Below are positions 1-10,198 of a stretch of DNA of 64,000 nucleotides, piece after piece (position 1 is the stretch's first letter; each line of letters begins with the position of its first letter). The notes under the pieces are model-generated. The model did not search any database and was not told the origin of the DNA. It was given only the letters and a program-made list of their open reading frames with translations. The translations under genes were made by a program, and so were the position numbers. Source of the stretch: Macrothele yani (lineage: Eukaryota; Arthropoda; Arachnida; Araneae; Macrothelidae). Where the stretch lies: contig CM077002.1 in assembly GCA_039090855.1 (NCBI GenBank), positions 82,154,194 through 82,218,193 of the forward strand. Direction: 5' to 3'.

Positions 1-516
1 TTGGGAGTTGTACTGGGAGTTAGGAATGGTTCCTTGGGATTGCAAGGATGCTATCATTGTTCCCTTGTATAAGGGAAAAGGTGATCAGACTGACTGCAAG
101 AACTATCGTGGTATTAGCCTACTGAGTGTGCCAGAGAAAGTGTTTGGTTAGGTCCTTATTGAAAAAGTAAGAGGCCTTACATCAGAGAAAGTGTGGGATG
201 TTCAGAGTGGTTTTATGCCGGGGAAAAGGCTGCACTAACCAAATTTTTGCATTACTCATGGTGATTGAAAAGTATCTGGCTGTTGGTAAAAAAGTTTTTG
301 CTGCCTTCATAGAAAGCTTACGACCGAATAAATAGGACACTTTTGTGGAATGTATTGAATGAATATGGTGTTACTGGGAATCTACTTTACAGTGTAAAAG
401 CCATGAATGCTGACAGTAGAGCTTGTGTACGAGTGAATGGCATTTTATCAAAATGGTTTTCTATTGGTGCAGAAATCTGACAGGGTTGTGTAATGTTACC
501 ATGGCTGTTTAATATA
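1..516 (+). pseudogene. RTE-like LINE copy A, reverse transcriptase part (5' half)
   Basis: Fragment of a non-LTR retrotransposon reverse transcriptase that enters from the left window edge. Read through, it gives the family signatures VPLYKGKGDQTDCKNYRGIS and SEKVWDVQSGFMPG, which are shared with the longer copies at 10.1-13.1 kb and 28.1-30.5 kb. Several frame breaks and in-frame stops are present, including a TAG in the KVFG segment and a small deletion in the FIDLEKAYD region, so it is inactive. It stops abruptly at the TA before position 517, where a Tc1 element is inserted; the same LINE resumes at 1944. The family is called RTE-like because of the endonuclease-RT order and the short tandem-repeat 3' tail seen in sister copies. 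Clade assignment is tentative. Confidence 0.85.
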
Positions 517-1943
517 CACTGACAGAAGAAAAAATCCCAACACAAAGAAGGGGTTGTGTTAGATAAACGACAGTTGGTAGGCGGTGAGAGTACATCTGTA
601 AGATGACGTCTATGCAAATTTCGCGCTCGGCGCATATGTGTGGCGCTAGTAGCGCCCCTAGGAACATGCAAAGCAGGTTTGCTGTAAATACGCGCTGTAA
701 CGTTCGTGAGCGTTAGTTATCGTTGAGATTCGACGTAGGGTGTTGATGTTAGTCAAGAATGCCTTTAAGACGACGAAGAAGCCATTATCAACAGCTCACG
801 GAGTTTGAACGAGGTCGTGTAATACAGCTACGAGAAGGTGGATTTTCTTTCCGCAATATTGCAGAACGACTTGGCAGGAATGTAGCCACTGTGCATGATT
901 GTTGGCAGCGGTGGTCAAGGGAAGGTACTGCCTCAAGAAGACCGGGTTCCGGCCGGCCAAGTGGCACTACTGAGAGGGAAGACCGCCGTGTACGGCGTAT
1001 GGCCGTGGCGCTTCATACCGCGTCTGCGGCAACAATTCGAGCTGCAGTTTCCACCACAGTGACACAACGAACTGTTACAAATCGGTTACTTGAAGGACAG
1101 CTCCGAGCCAGACGCCCTGTAGCGTGCATTCCACTTACTCCAAACCACTGCCGTTTGCGACGTCAGTGGTGACAAGCTAGAGCCCATTGGAGGACGGAGT
1201 GGAGATCTGTTGTGTTTTCTGATGAAAGCCGGTTCTGCCTGGGTGCCAGTGATGGCCGTATGTTGGTTAGGAGGCCAGGTGAGCGCCTGCAACCAACCTG
1301 TCTGCGGCCGAGACACACTGGACCTACACCTGGAGTTATGGTCTGGGGAGCAATTTCCTATGACAGCAGGAGCACTCTCGTGGTTATCCCAAGCACCCTG
1401 GTGGCACAGTTGTACGTCAATCTGGTGATTCAACCTGTTGTGCTGCCATTCATGAACAGCCTTCCAGGGGGTGTTTTCCAACAGGATAACGCTCGCCCGC
1501 ATACCGCTGTTGTAACCCAACATGCTCTACAGTGTGTCGACGTGTTGCCGTGGCCTGCTAGATCACCAGATCTTTCACCAATCGAGCACGTATGGGACAT
1601 CATTGGGCGACAACTCCAGCGTCACCCCCAACCAGCATTAACCGTCCCTGTATTGACCGACCAAGTGCAACAGGCATGGAACTCCACCCCACAAACTGAC
1701 ATCCAGCACATGTACGGCACAATGCATGAACGTTTGCGTGCTTGCATTCAACATTCTGGCGGTTACACCGGTTATTAATGTACCAGCATTTCACATTTAA
1801 AATGGCTCTTCTCGCGCTTACAATAAGCTGTGATCTAGAAACCTTAATCGATTAAATATGTTACCTATACAAATGTATTGCTGCCGTTTCATTCCTCTAC
1901 AACTATTTTTTCGTGGTGTTGGGATTTTTTTCCCCCGTCAGTG
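517..1943 (+). mobile_element. Tc1-like DNA transposon inserted in LINE copy A
   Basis: A 1427-bp element whose terminal inverted repeats begin CACTGAC at both ends; the inner part TCCCAACAC also matches, giving about 27 bp with a few differences. It is flanked by TA at 515-516 and 1944-1945. The other LINE copies read TTTAATATATTTATGGATG across the same position. That provides the empty site and proves a single TA was duplicated. It contains one transposase reading frame (759-1778). Confidence 0.95.
759..1778 (+). pseudogene. Tc1-like transposase, one in-frame stop
   Basis: A cut-and-paste transposase of about 339 codons, the usual Tc1 length, broken only by a TGA at 1170-1172. The N-terminal part starting MPLRRRRSHYQQLTEFERGR carries the paired helix-turn-helix DNA-binding region (roughly residues 10-110), with the GRPS-type basic hinge after the first HTH. 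The catalytic core follows in the same frame: VVFSDESRF (first Asp), VFQQDNARPHTA (second Asp) and SPDLSPIEHVWD (Glu). Only 32 residues separate the second Asp from the Glu, against 34 in canonical Tc1. The C-terminus ends GGYTGY. The single stop and otherwise open frame suggest a relatively young copy. It is probably inactive unless the stop is suppressed. Confidence 0.9.
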
Positions 1944-2863
1944 TATTTATGGATGCGTGCATGTGTGATGCCAAAATAGATAATATTAGTTTATATCTTG
2001 GTGACATCCGTGTGTGCAGATTGCTGATGACACTGTCCTGTTGGCAGAGAGCAAAAGTGATTTGCAGAGTATGTTGTCTCAGATGTATGAAGTTTGCATG
2101 AAATTCAAACTGAGTATAAATAAGGGAAAAACCAAAGTTATGGTTTTTGAGAGAGGAACTGGTAGTATTGAATGTAATATATATGTCTAAATGGCACAGT
2201 GATTGACCAGGTGAATGAGTTTGTGTATTTAGGAAGCATGTTTGACAGACAGAACAAATTGGATGGTGAAATTAGTAGGCGAGTGAATTCTTCATTGAAA
2301 GTCATGGCTGTTTTGGAAGGGTTTCACAGGAATGATGGGTTCTCAAGAGAGTCCCACATGCCTGTGTATGAAAGTGTAATTGTTCCTACTCTGATGTATG
2401 GAAGTGAAACCTGGGTGCTACAGAAGAAACATAGGAGTAGTTTGTGCGCTGGAGAAACGCGTTCCGATTGTGTGAAGAGTGTTGCAGTTGTGTAATGTGA
2501 AGCAAAATGTTGTTAGCAAGGTGGAGACTAATATAACTTCGCTAGTTAGACCATGTTGAAATTATTACTAAGAAAATCTTTTTAGCCCAATTTGCAGGAA
2601 GGAAAGGTAGAGGAAGGCCAAGGAAGTCATGGGAGGATCAGATTAAGGAGTGTCTGCATGAGAAAAATATTATGAGTATGAAGTATAGAAGATATTGTGT
2701 ATGGCGTGTGATGGATGTAAGTGAAGCCCGAGTTGTATGTCAAGATCGCTGTAAATGGAGAAGTTTGATACGGCAACAGTAAGTAAAAATTATCTGGTAG
2801 TTTGTATTTCTTTGTGGAGCTAACCTCTGAATATCAGAGAACAGCGTAGTGATATGTATGTAA
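1944..2863 (+). pseudogene. RTE-like LINE copy A, 3' half and tail
   Basis: Continuation of the LINE interrupted at 516. It begins in the FMDxCMCDAKIDN segment. The bases for Tyr-Ala of the catalytic YADD box are deleted (about 2022-2035 read LLMTLS instead of LLYADDTVLL), so the polymerase active site is lost. The best open stretch (2199-2495) carries the family C-terminal block with FVYLGSMFDRQNKLDG and PTLMYGSETWVLQKKHRS. The 3' end is the conserved CTCTGAATATCAGAGAACAG block followed by GATATGTATGTA, a short (ATGT)n tail as in the sister copies. Confidence 0.85.
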
Positions 2864-3412
2864 GCTCCATATCCCACATTTGAATCTGTTAAGTCTTCCA
2901 TTGTCTCAAAAACACTGTACATCTAAAACTACATCAGTGTGGCCAGGGAATCAGCTTGCTGTTGACAATCCCAGTTGGCCATTTCACTTAAGGGTTTTGG
3001 AAGAAAAAACCCTATTAAGTTGTCTTTTGGCCAATGTCACACATAACTAGCTAGTACCTCAACATTATTTATACTGCAGCTTAATTTTATAGTAGATTCT
3101 CAGACTCCCATTGCTGTCATGTGCATCACTGTTGCCCAGCCCAGTATCCCTTGGAGGCAAACCCATCTCCTTCTAAAACAGCCTACTAAATTACCCATCA
3201 CATCGTCTTGACTAAATAATTTTTAATTAAAAAGTAGGTATTTGCAAATTTTTTTAATTCTGTGATAAAGAAGCAATGAAAGCCAGACAATCATGTATCA
3301 TCCCTGACTTTTTCCTTTTATTTTTTTTTTTTTTGTATTTACTTTAAATTTGCAACTACATAAATAATTTATAAGTGAATAAGTTATCATTTGAAATATG
3401 TCATCATCATTG
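2864..3412. other. No gene recognised
   Basis: AT-rich sequence with no convincing open frame. It contains an oligo-T run at about 3319-3334. A pyrimidine-rich stretch ending in AG near 3085 could mimic a splice acceptor, but no coding continuation was recognised behind it. Confidence 0.5.
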
Positions 3413-4027
3413 TCAACCATTATCAATCCACTGCTGGACGAAGGTCTCCCCAAGTTTCCTCCACAACAATCTGTCTTGTGCCAGTCTCCTCCATGTCACT
3501 CCCACATACTTTCTAATTTCATCCACCCATCTTCCATGTGGTCTTCTTCTGTCCCTTGGAATCTAATCTAAAATTTCGACTGTCCATCGATAATCTGTCC
3601 TTCTGGCAGTATATCCAGCCCATTGCCATTTCAAGGAATTAACTCTGATCATGATGTCTTCCACTCTTGTCATTTTTCGGATCCACGCGTTCCTCTTCTT
3701 ATCTCTCCTGGTTACACCAAGCATGCACCTCTCCATGCTGCTTTGAGTTGTCTGCAGCCTTTGTGTGTCTCTTTTAGTTAAGGTCCACGTCTCTGCACCA
3801 TACGTAAGCACTGGAAGGATGCATTGATCAAACACTTTTCTTTTAAGACATAATGGCATATTGCTCTTGAAAATTATGCTGTTTCTTCCAAAAGCTCTCC
3901 AGGCAAGTTTTGTATGCCGATTAATTTCTTCACCAATGTGACCCTCAATTGATATCTGCTGTCCAAGATAAACGTACGTGTCTGTTATCTCCATCAATCG
4001 ATAAATCTTCATTTCTTGTAAAAGCAT
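3413..4027 (-). pseudogene. C-terminal part of a second LINE family, RTE-like
   Basis: On the minus strand, 154 residues are open from 4027, with TYVYLGQQISIEGHIGEEIN, VLTYGAETWTLTKRD and LKWQWAGYTARRTDYRW. This is the post-RT domain typical of a very common arthropod RTE-like LINE family. A TAG at about 3565 interrupts the last 50 residues, which continue with IPRDRRRPHGRWMDEIRK and end just before a GATGATGAC-type tail near 3400. The fragment is 5'-truncated just upstream of the YLGQ motif. It is a different family from the copies ending in ATGT repeats. Confidence 0.8.
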
Positions 4028-4484
4028 TGAACATCACTTATAACAAACAAAATGTACCTTATGAAATTTTATGAAAAAAAAGTGTATTTAGCAATATTCA
4101 TGTCCACAGGAATGGTACGAAGTATTTTGAAGATTTAAAATTCTGCATTATTTTAAGGCAAAAAATTTAAATAACAGAAAAAGACATGCTTTGAGCTGCA
4201 GTATTAGGTTTTTGAGAAAAGGATATGCTTTGAGAAAAAAAGAAAGACTGTGGTAATTATTACATAGAACTTACAAGAAATCTTCTTTTGGAAATGACTG
4301 TGCATGAAAATTTAATCTTAAAGACTTGAACAGCTAAAATTAATGAATGAGTTTGCTTAAAGCATAAATGCTTTCACTAGTTGGAAACCCAATGGCAAAA
4401 TTCTGTCAGTATATGATTAATGTATGAATTTTGTGAGAATAACAGTAATAACATTCTAATACATTTTTATTTCTTTTTACACAG
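4028..4484. other. Probable intron sequence before the exon at 4485
   Basis: No open frame or repeat recognised. It ends in a strong splice acceptor: a T-rich tract followed by ACACAG at 4479-4484. Confidence 0.5.
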
Positions 4485-4640
4485 GATGCAGAGCAGCTCG
4501 TGTTTAAAGTACCTGTGGGATGTTTAGAACACATTCCTATTGTTTCATTTTTTACTATCTTGACCATCTTATGTGGAGTAGTTGCAATTTTATATACTTT
4601 GATTTTTCATAAATCTTACATCCTTAAGAAAACTGAATAA
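4485..4640 (+). CDS. Terminal exon of a host gene: ER membrane protein tail, PIGX-like
   Basis: A 51-codon terminal exon follows a polypyrimidine tract and CAG acceptor, and ends TAA at 4638-4640. It encodes DAEQLVFKVPVGCLEH, then one hydrophobic membrane span of about 23 residues (IPIVSFFTILTILCGVVAIL), then a short basic tail ending KKTE. A C-terminal KKXX is the established ER-retrieval signal of type I membrane proteins, so the protein should be ER-resident with a cytosolic tail. The pattern VPVG, then His, then a TILC-containing span resembles the end of PIG-X, the partner of PIG-M in GPI mannosyltransferase I. That identification is from memory and rests on a short segment. Upstream exons were not found and may lie before the window. 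The codon phase entering the exon is inferred from the open frame. Confidence 0.6.
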   Translation, partial: DAEQLVFKVPVGCLEHIPIVSFFTILTILCGVVAILYTLIFHKSYILKKTE

Positions 4641-4641
4641 A
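4636..4641 (+). promoter_or_regulatory. Polyadenylation hexamer overlapping the stop codon
   Basis: AATAAA at 4636-4641 overlaps the TAA stop of the upstream exon. If it is used, the 3' UTR would be only about 20 nt long. Confidence 0.5.
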
Positions 4642-5082
4642 AACATTTTTACAAAAATGAGTGTCTTTCATCACCATGCATCCACTTTGATTTTTTTTTT
4701 TCAAAGAAGCAATTCTGATTAACTATATTATACACCCTTATCTTGCTGAAAAAAAAAAAATGCAAGCATTTATGGGGTGGAAATAACATTTAACATCAAC
4801 ACAGGATAGGACAGTGGTCTCAAACTCGTGGGCCTTTTGCGGCCTGCATGAATGATTACAAAATAAAAATAAATCACCCTTTTTTCAAGTATATTATAAT
4901 ATATTAAATATAATATAAACATAGTAATGCTCAGCAAAGCCATCCTCTTTATAAGTAACAAGTTTTTGGGATTTAAAGATGTTGCTTGAAAGCAAAGATC
5001 AAAACATATAAATATAATATCAAAGGTATTGTTTACCTAATATTGAAAGGTACTTCGCACGTTGTCGTTCCATGAGACACTT

Positions 5083-6298
5083 GCTCCCACCCCGAGAGAG
5101 GCCTTTTTGTGCAATGGTTTTTGTTAGTTAAAAGAATATATTTATAAATAAAACAATTTAGTTGAATATTAACTTACCAATTTTCAGTTAAACACTCACT
5201 CAAAGCACAATCATACATTTAAAACTTTCTTTAATTAGAACAATCGCATTAGAAAAGGCTATACTCATCGGGTCGGGAGACATGGCTCACACGAAAACTC
5301 TTAGTCTACGATATCTTGGCGAGCGCTTTCTATGCTCCAGGAGCATTATCTTCAGGACATCAACTATCTACACGCAGGATCCTTGCGTGTGTGTAGCCAT
5401 AAAAGTTGCATGTCAGGGATGGGGGCGGTCTGCACTACGTGTCAGGTGAATCTTCTCAGGTGCCGCTATCTATTTGATGAGTTGGTAGGTATATCTATAG
5501 TAAGTGCAATTCTTTTTTTTAATGTAGAGATATTGAATTATTACTATCTATTTATAGAAACAAATGTATTATTGTTAGTCCTTTATTAAATGGTGTGATT
5601 TTTGTAAAACTTTTTTTTTTTTTTTTAAGAGTGACTTCCAAGCTGTATCTGTAAATCGCATATTTTATCCTTTTTTTGTTCGATTATAACGCTTTCTGAA
5701 ATCCTCAATTCTTTTTTGTTTGTGTGAGTAGTTAACAATTTAATATAAAAAAAAGTTTTACAAAAATCACACCATTTAATAAAGGACTAACAATAATACA
5801 TTTGTTTCTACTCTATAAATAGATAATACAAAATCTCTACATTAAAAAAAAGAAAAAAGAATTGCACTTACGATAGATATAACTACCAACTCATCAAATA
5901 GATGGCGGCACCCGAGAAGATTCACCTGACACATAGTGCAGACCACTCCCCTCCCTTGGTTTCCCCGACATGCAACTTCTACTGCTACACTCACGTGAGG
6001 AACCCATGTGTAGATAGTTGATGGCCTGAAGATAATGCTCCTGAAGCATAGAAATCGCTTGCCAAGATATCGTAGACTGAGTTTTCACGTGAGTCACGTC
6101 TCCCGACCCGATGAGTATAGCCTTTTCTAATGCGATTGTTCTAATTAAAGAAAGTTTTAAATGTATGACTGTGCTATTGAGTGAGCATTTAACTGAAAAT
6201 TGGTAAGTTAATATTCAACTAAATTGTTTTATTTATAAATATATTCTTTTAACTAACAAAAACCATTGCACAAAAAAAGGCCTCTTCAGGGTGGGAGC
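5083..6298. repeat. 1.2 kb palindrome (foldback element) within the THAP element end
   Basis: The left arm (about 5083-5625) and right arm (about 5745-6298) are inverted copies separated by about 120 nt. Both outer ends read TGCTCCCACCC, and the innermost paired sequence includes TTAAATGGTGTGATTTTTG. The arms differ by scattered substitutions and small indels, for example a block around 5390-5430 against 5940-5990. Short open frames in both arms are mirror images of each other and are not regarded as genes. Confidence 0.85.
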
Positions 6299-6609
6299 AC
6301 ATCAAGGTAAGCAGATTATAGAAGGTAGGTCCAAGAGCAGGTTTTTGAAGCTAGTAGTTCTAAACCCTCAGGCGACGTGAGTTTTATGATGTTAAAGGTG
6401 CAAACAGAGTTAGCAATGGGTCAAAGTTGAGACTGACATCGTGCCCAAGGTACGTGTGCTTTCTAGAATTTATGCCAAGTTTCAGCGACTTTTGTCCAGT
6501 ATTTTGCAAAGGTTACTCATTTTTGCAGTGTATTAATAGTCAGTTTATAAATATTTTTTATTAATATATTTGGTCAAAGCTGATTTTTGTGCGTTGTGCA
6601 TTAATAGAT

Positions 6610-7010
6610 ATGTCTGGATGCCTTGTTGCGTGTTGTGGCAACAGCAAAAAATCTAAAGATTCCAACTTAAATTTTCATTGGATTCCAAAGGGCAGTTTGA
6701 GAAAAGCCCGGATGAACTCATGTTGCCGAAAAGATGCATTTAATGCTGACAACGCCAAATTATGCTGTGCCCATTTTGATGATTTTGAAAGAGATTTAAA
6801 AAGTGAATTAATATGCTGCAATTCTCGCATCGCCTGAAAACAGGTGTGATTCCTCACGTTAATATATTTGGTTGTTGTTCTTCAAGCACAAAGCAAGAAA
6901 GCTCAAAACGTGCTGAAAAAAAAATCTCGGCAGTTTTTGTCCGAAGTAATGCAGAATTTTATATCGAAGAATGCCAGATTAAGTCTAGATTTGCAAGTTC
7001 AGTCTGTTGA
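6610..7010 (+). pseudogene. THAP zinc-finger transposase N-terminus, broken
   Basis: The frame starts MSGCLVACCGNSKK and contains the C2CH THAP signature: paired cysteines at residues 4 and 8/9, then CCAHFDDFERD with the final Cys and His. This DNA-binding module is found in P-element and THAP9 transposases and in derived host proteins. The usual invariant Trp region reads RMNSCC, so the Trp is lost. The frame stops at 6835-6837 and resumes shifted at 6813-7010 and beyond. There, Lys/Glu-rich sequence up to about 7390 is consistent with the coiled coil that follows the THAP domain. No catalytic domain is recognisable. Confidence 0.7.
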
Positions 7011-7442
7011 CGACTAGCTGAAAGTGATTCTTTTCATTTAGCTTGAAAGTCGAAATAGAAGAATGAGGAAAGAAAATTGCACCATTAAAAATATGTAGAA
7101 AAGCTCAATAAAATAAATTCTGAGTTACGATTGAAACTTCAGCATTGGAAAACCAAAGCTAAAATCAATTATTTGAAAGCTGAAATGTACAATCTGAAAA
7201 TGCATTGCTGAAAAAAAAAGATTTTGTTATTGCTGAGGAAAACGGTGAAAAAAGCAAAAGAAACTTTGAGCAGAATTATTTCAAAAAGCATATCGGCAGA
7301 GGTGGTCATACGTATCTTGCAAGTTCTTGTATGGAAATTCTTCGAAAATTTGAAAGTTTTCCTGAAAGTCCATGGAGAACAACTTGAAAAACATCATATA
7401 GTTAAGCATTTAACTCAAAAAGGTGTTTCCAGAGGTGGATGA

Positions 7443-8429
7443 AAAAATCGTGCATCTTCACCCAAAATTGAGCATTTTTTATTAGGATTAAATTCCTTAA
7501 GAATTGTATGACTGAGTTACAATCAAAACTTCAGTATTAATATGAAAATAAACAGTGGGCAAAAAGTTCTCAAAAGTAAAAGTGGGCAAAAGTTCTCAAA
7601 AGTAAAACAAACTTGTCATGAGAGGTACTTCAAACTCAAAAAGGTATATTCTTCGCATTTCTGTTACTTAAAATGCAGCAATTTTTTTTCTGATAATGAA
7701 GAAATATACGCACAGTTGTTAAATGTTACAAATCATATCATACAGCACCTTAACATAAACGTCGGAATTTCTTTTTTATCCGGAATGTAGAGATCGTTTC
7801 TCGCTCTTGCAGCTATCTGTATGATAACACACCACATTTGATCTTTTATTTATTGTAAACTAGAAAAACGCGTTCACGGAATGAATTAATTTTTTTAATA
7901 TTCAACACCCAGCGCCCAGCTGAAAGTTTGAAAATAACTATAAATTTCATGTACACACCTGAAAATCAAACACAAAATTTATCAACTTTCATAGCTTTTA
8001 ATCTTTAGTTTAAAAAAAATGGCAAAGGTATTTGTATGGTTTATAGTGAACGGCAGCATTTCTTTTTAAAGAACTAGCTACTTAGATAATTAATTTTATT
8101 GCAATTTTAGCTTACTTTAAAAAGTTTCTAAGCGCAAATTTTAATTTTTTGACATTTTTTTCAATATATTTATACTTTGTTTGGAAATCGAAATACATTT
8201 TGTTGCCTTGTATTTGAAGATACTCTCCATATTAATGCAGTATGAAATATTTTATTTAAGCGTTTTCCATGAAGTCTTGAAGTTTTACACCCAAAGTCTT
8301 CTCTCAAAAGCTTGTAAAATGCTAAACAGAATACTTCAGTCCTTAGCTGCTTTGAACCTTTGACGTCACAGGGGTGTGGTATCGAGTAGCCAATACCGCT
8401 TGACCAGCTTATGGACCTACCTCTACTTA
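7443..8429. other. Interior of the THAP element, decayed
   Basis: AT-rich sequence with short chance frames. A short tandem duplication GTGGGCAAAA-GTTCTCAAAAGTAAA occurs at 7555-7605. No protein family recognised. Confidence 0.5.
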
Positions 8430-8567
8430 CCTTGGGAGCACATGTCTCACGGAGCAACAACGTGCAAAATACCTTTCAATATTAGGTAAACAATACCTTT
8501 GATATTATATTTATATGATCTAAAGCAAGTTTTACCATAAGGCAGTCCGTCCTTAGGGATTTGTCTT

Positions 8568-9240
8568 ATGATATGCATATTTCGTAAAGATCAAGACGTC
8601 TCGCTTTTTGATGATCCAAAATTGTTACATGATCTGGAATTCAGCACAGATATAACTGGATACTTAAACCATTTAAATGTCAAAATACAACGCCAAAATC
8701 AGCTAGTTACTGATAATGTTAACATATTTTAGAGGAAACTTCAGCTTTGGAATGCTCAGCTAAGTGCAGGAAATCTTGCTCACTTTTTAATAGCTTTAGC
8801 TGAAGAAGAAATCAATTTTGGTGAATGTTTAGAAAGGATTTTAACAGGTGGTTTGAATGTTTCCAAGATATGGAAAATATTTTCAATATATTCAAGTCTC
8901 AATTTTCCTATAATTCTGACAATGAACCTGAGGAACTTCAGCTTGAATTAATAGACTTTCAAATGATTCTTTCCTAAAATTAAAATTCAACAGCTGCAAT
9001 CTAATAGTTTTACCAGTTAATTTAAAAGAACAAGTACGTAAACACTCATAACCTAGCTGCATGCGTTCTGTCTATGTTCGGAACAACATACTCATGTGAA
9101 CAGTTGTTTTCAAGAATGAACCAAGTAAAATGTCTTGAAAGCAATAGGTTAAGTGACAGTCACTTATGCTCACTTTTAAAAGTATCATGTTCAAAGGACA
9201 TTATTCCAAATATCGATAAGTTAGTGACAGAAAAGTGAGC
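8568..9240 (+). pseudogene. hAT transposase remnant, GTF2IRD2-like
   Basis: A conceptual reading from 8568 gives SLFDDPKLLHDLEF, DITGYLNHLNVKIQ and QLWNAQLSAGNLAHF. These match in order the segment found in GTF2IRD2/ZBED-type hAT-derived proteins. A stop (TAG) sits at about 8731, and frame breaks lie around 8830-9040. The C-terminal hAT dimerisation block follows at about 9063-9238: FGTTYSCEQLFSRMNQVK and NRLSDSHLCSLLKVS. The N-terminal half and BED finger are missing because of the nested THAP element or deletion. This is an old, inactive copy. Confidence 0.8.
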
Positions 9241-9631
9241 CCCAGTTTCTGGTCAGAACATGCAATATTTTCTGTACTTTGTTCAGTTGGTAAAATGTGG
9301 TTGTTTTAAGATTTAAGTGAAAATAATTGTCACGTAAAAGTTATTGTTTTTAGCGATTGATGCAGCATTTGTTTTTACTATTTACTAATAATTAGAAATA
9401 ATATTTCACTCTAGTGCCAAGCCATTGGTGTAGTTTTGTAAAGATATTTATTCATAAGAAATTTATTAATATTCATGCGGCCCCCTAAGTTACTTCAAAA
9501 CTGGAAAGTGGCCCTTCGAAAGATCTGAGTTTGAGACCACTGGGATAGAGGGAATGTCGTGTGGGTAAAAAAAATTAGGATAAAGAGAGAAATCTTTGCT
9601 TATCAAACTTCCATTTTCATACAGAAATGCA

Positions 9632-10143
9632 CATTTATGGAATAAAATGTTTAACAGTACTGGGCAAGAGGAACAGACAATTACAGGAGAAATCTTCAGT
9701 CAGTCTAACTTGTTTTCAAATATTAGAATTTTGTCTTCAGGCAGTAAATGACCTCACCACCAATCCCCCAACATTTCTGTTCAGTTGTGAATCGATCTTG
9801 AGAATGACCCAAATGATGAAAAAGGAGAAATTCCTCAAATCCATGGAAGGATCTCCTGCCTGAAGAGTACATAAAGTTTTGCACAGTCTAACTTCTGTTT
9901 TCAGAAATTGTTGCCTACAGTTTCAAGCTAAAATACAAACAATGCAATAAAATTCCAAGGCAACACCATGAGAAAAAGAAATTATTATTATTACAAGGAA
10001 AATCTTCATTCCATTTGTCTAACATTTTTGAAAGGCAAAATGCAATCCGCATATGAAAAATGACCCCCCCTCCCATCTTCAGTTTTCCACCGATCTCTAG
10101 AATGACTAAATGACAAGTCCACGAAACCGCAGAGGAATCTTAT
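9632..10143 (+). repeat. Dimer of a 310-340 bp dispersed repeat
   Basis: Two tandem, diverged units. Each contains the landmarks TACAAACATTTATGCAATAA (variants), TTTAACAATACTGGGCA, CTAACTTCTGTTTTC, CACCACCAA, CAATCTTGAGAATGACC and GGAAGAATCTTATG. The same unit occurs as another dimer at 37.65-38.35 kb. No coding content. Confidence 0.7.
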
Positions 10144-10198
10144 GTATAAATCATCCATGCTTACTTATAACAGTGACAACTGCAACCTGTTAACAGGT

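Larger units (their letters stand above)
5005..8517 (+). mobile_element. THAP-domain (P-element-like) transposon nested in the hAT
   Basis: Long inverted repeats start CATATAAATATAATATCAAA at 5005 and, reversed, at 8517. They can be followed for about 85 bp each way, up to the GAGACA..TGCTCCC segment. Immediate flanks ATCAAAA and ATCTAAA are a near-perfect 7-bp pair, compatible with the 7-8 bp duplications of P elements. Inside is a THAP domain reading frame at 6610 and decayed downstream coding sequence to about 7440. The left inverted repeat is itself split by the palindrome at 5083-6298: its continuation, AAGGTAAG...GGTAGGTCC, reappears after 6300. Confidence 0.7.
4812..9542 (+). mobile_element. 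hAT transposon (GTF2IRD2/Charlie8-like) with nested insertion
   Basis: The ends are inverted repeats beginning CAGTGGTCTCAAACTC, as in Charlie8-type hATs. The 8-bp flanks are GGATAGGA on the left and GGATAGAG on the right, matching at 6 of 8 positions; hAT normally duplicates 8 bp. Its own sequence survives at 4812-5004 and about 8518-9542. The middle is a separate THAP/P-like element (5005-8517). The coding remnant lies at 8568-9240. Confidence 0.8.
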
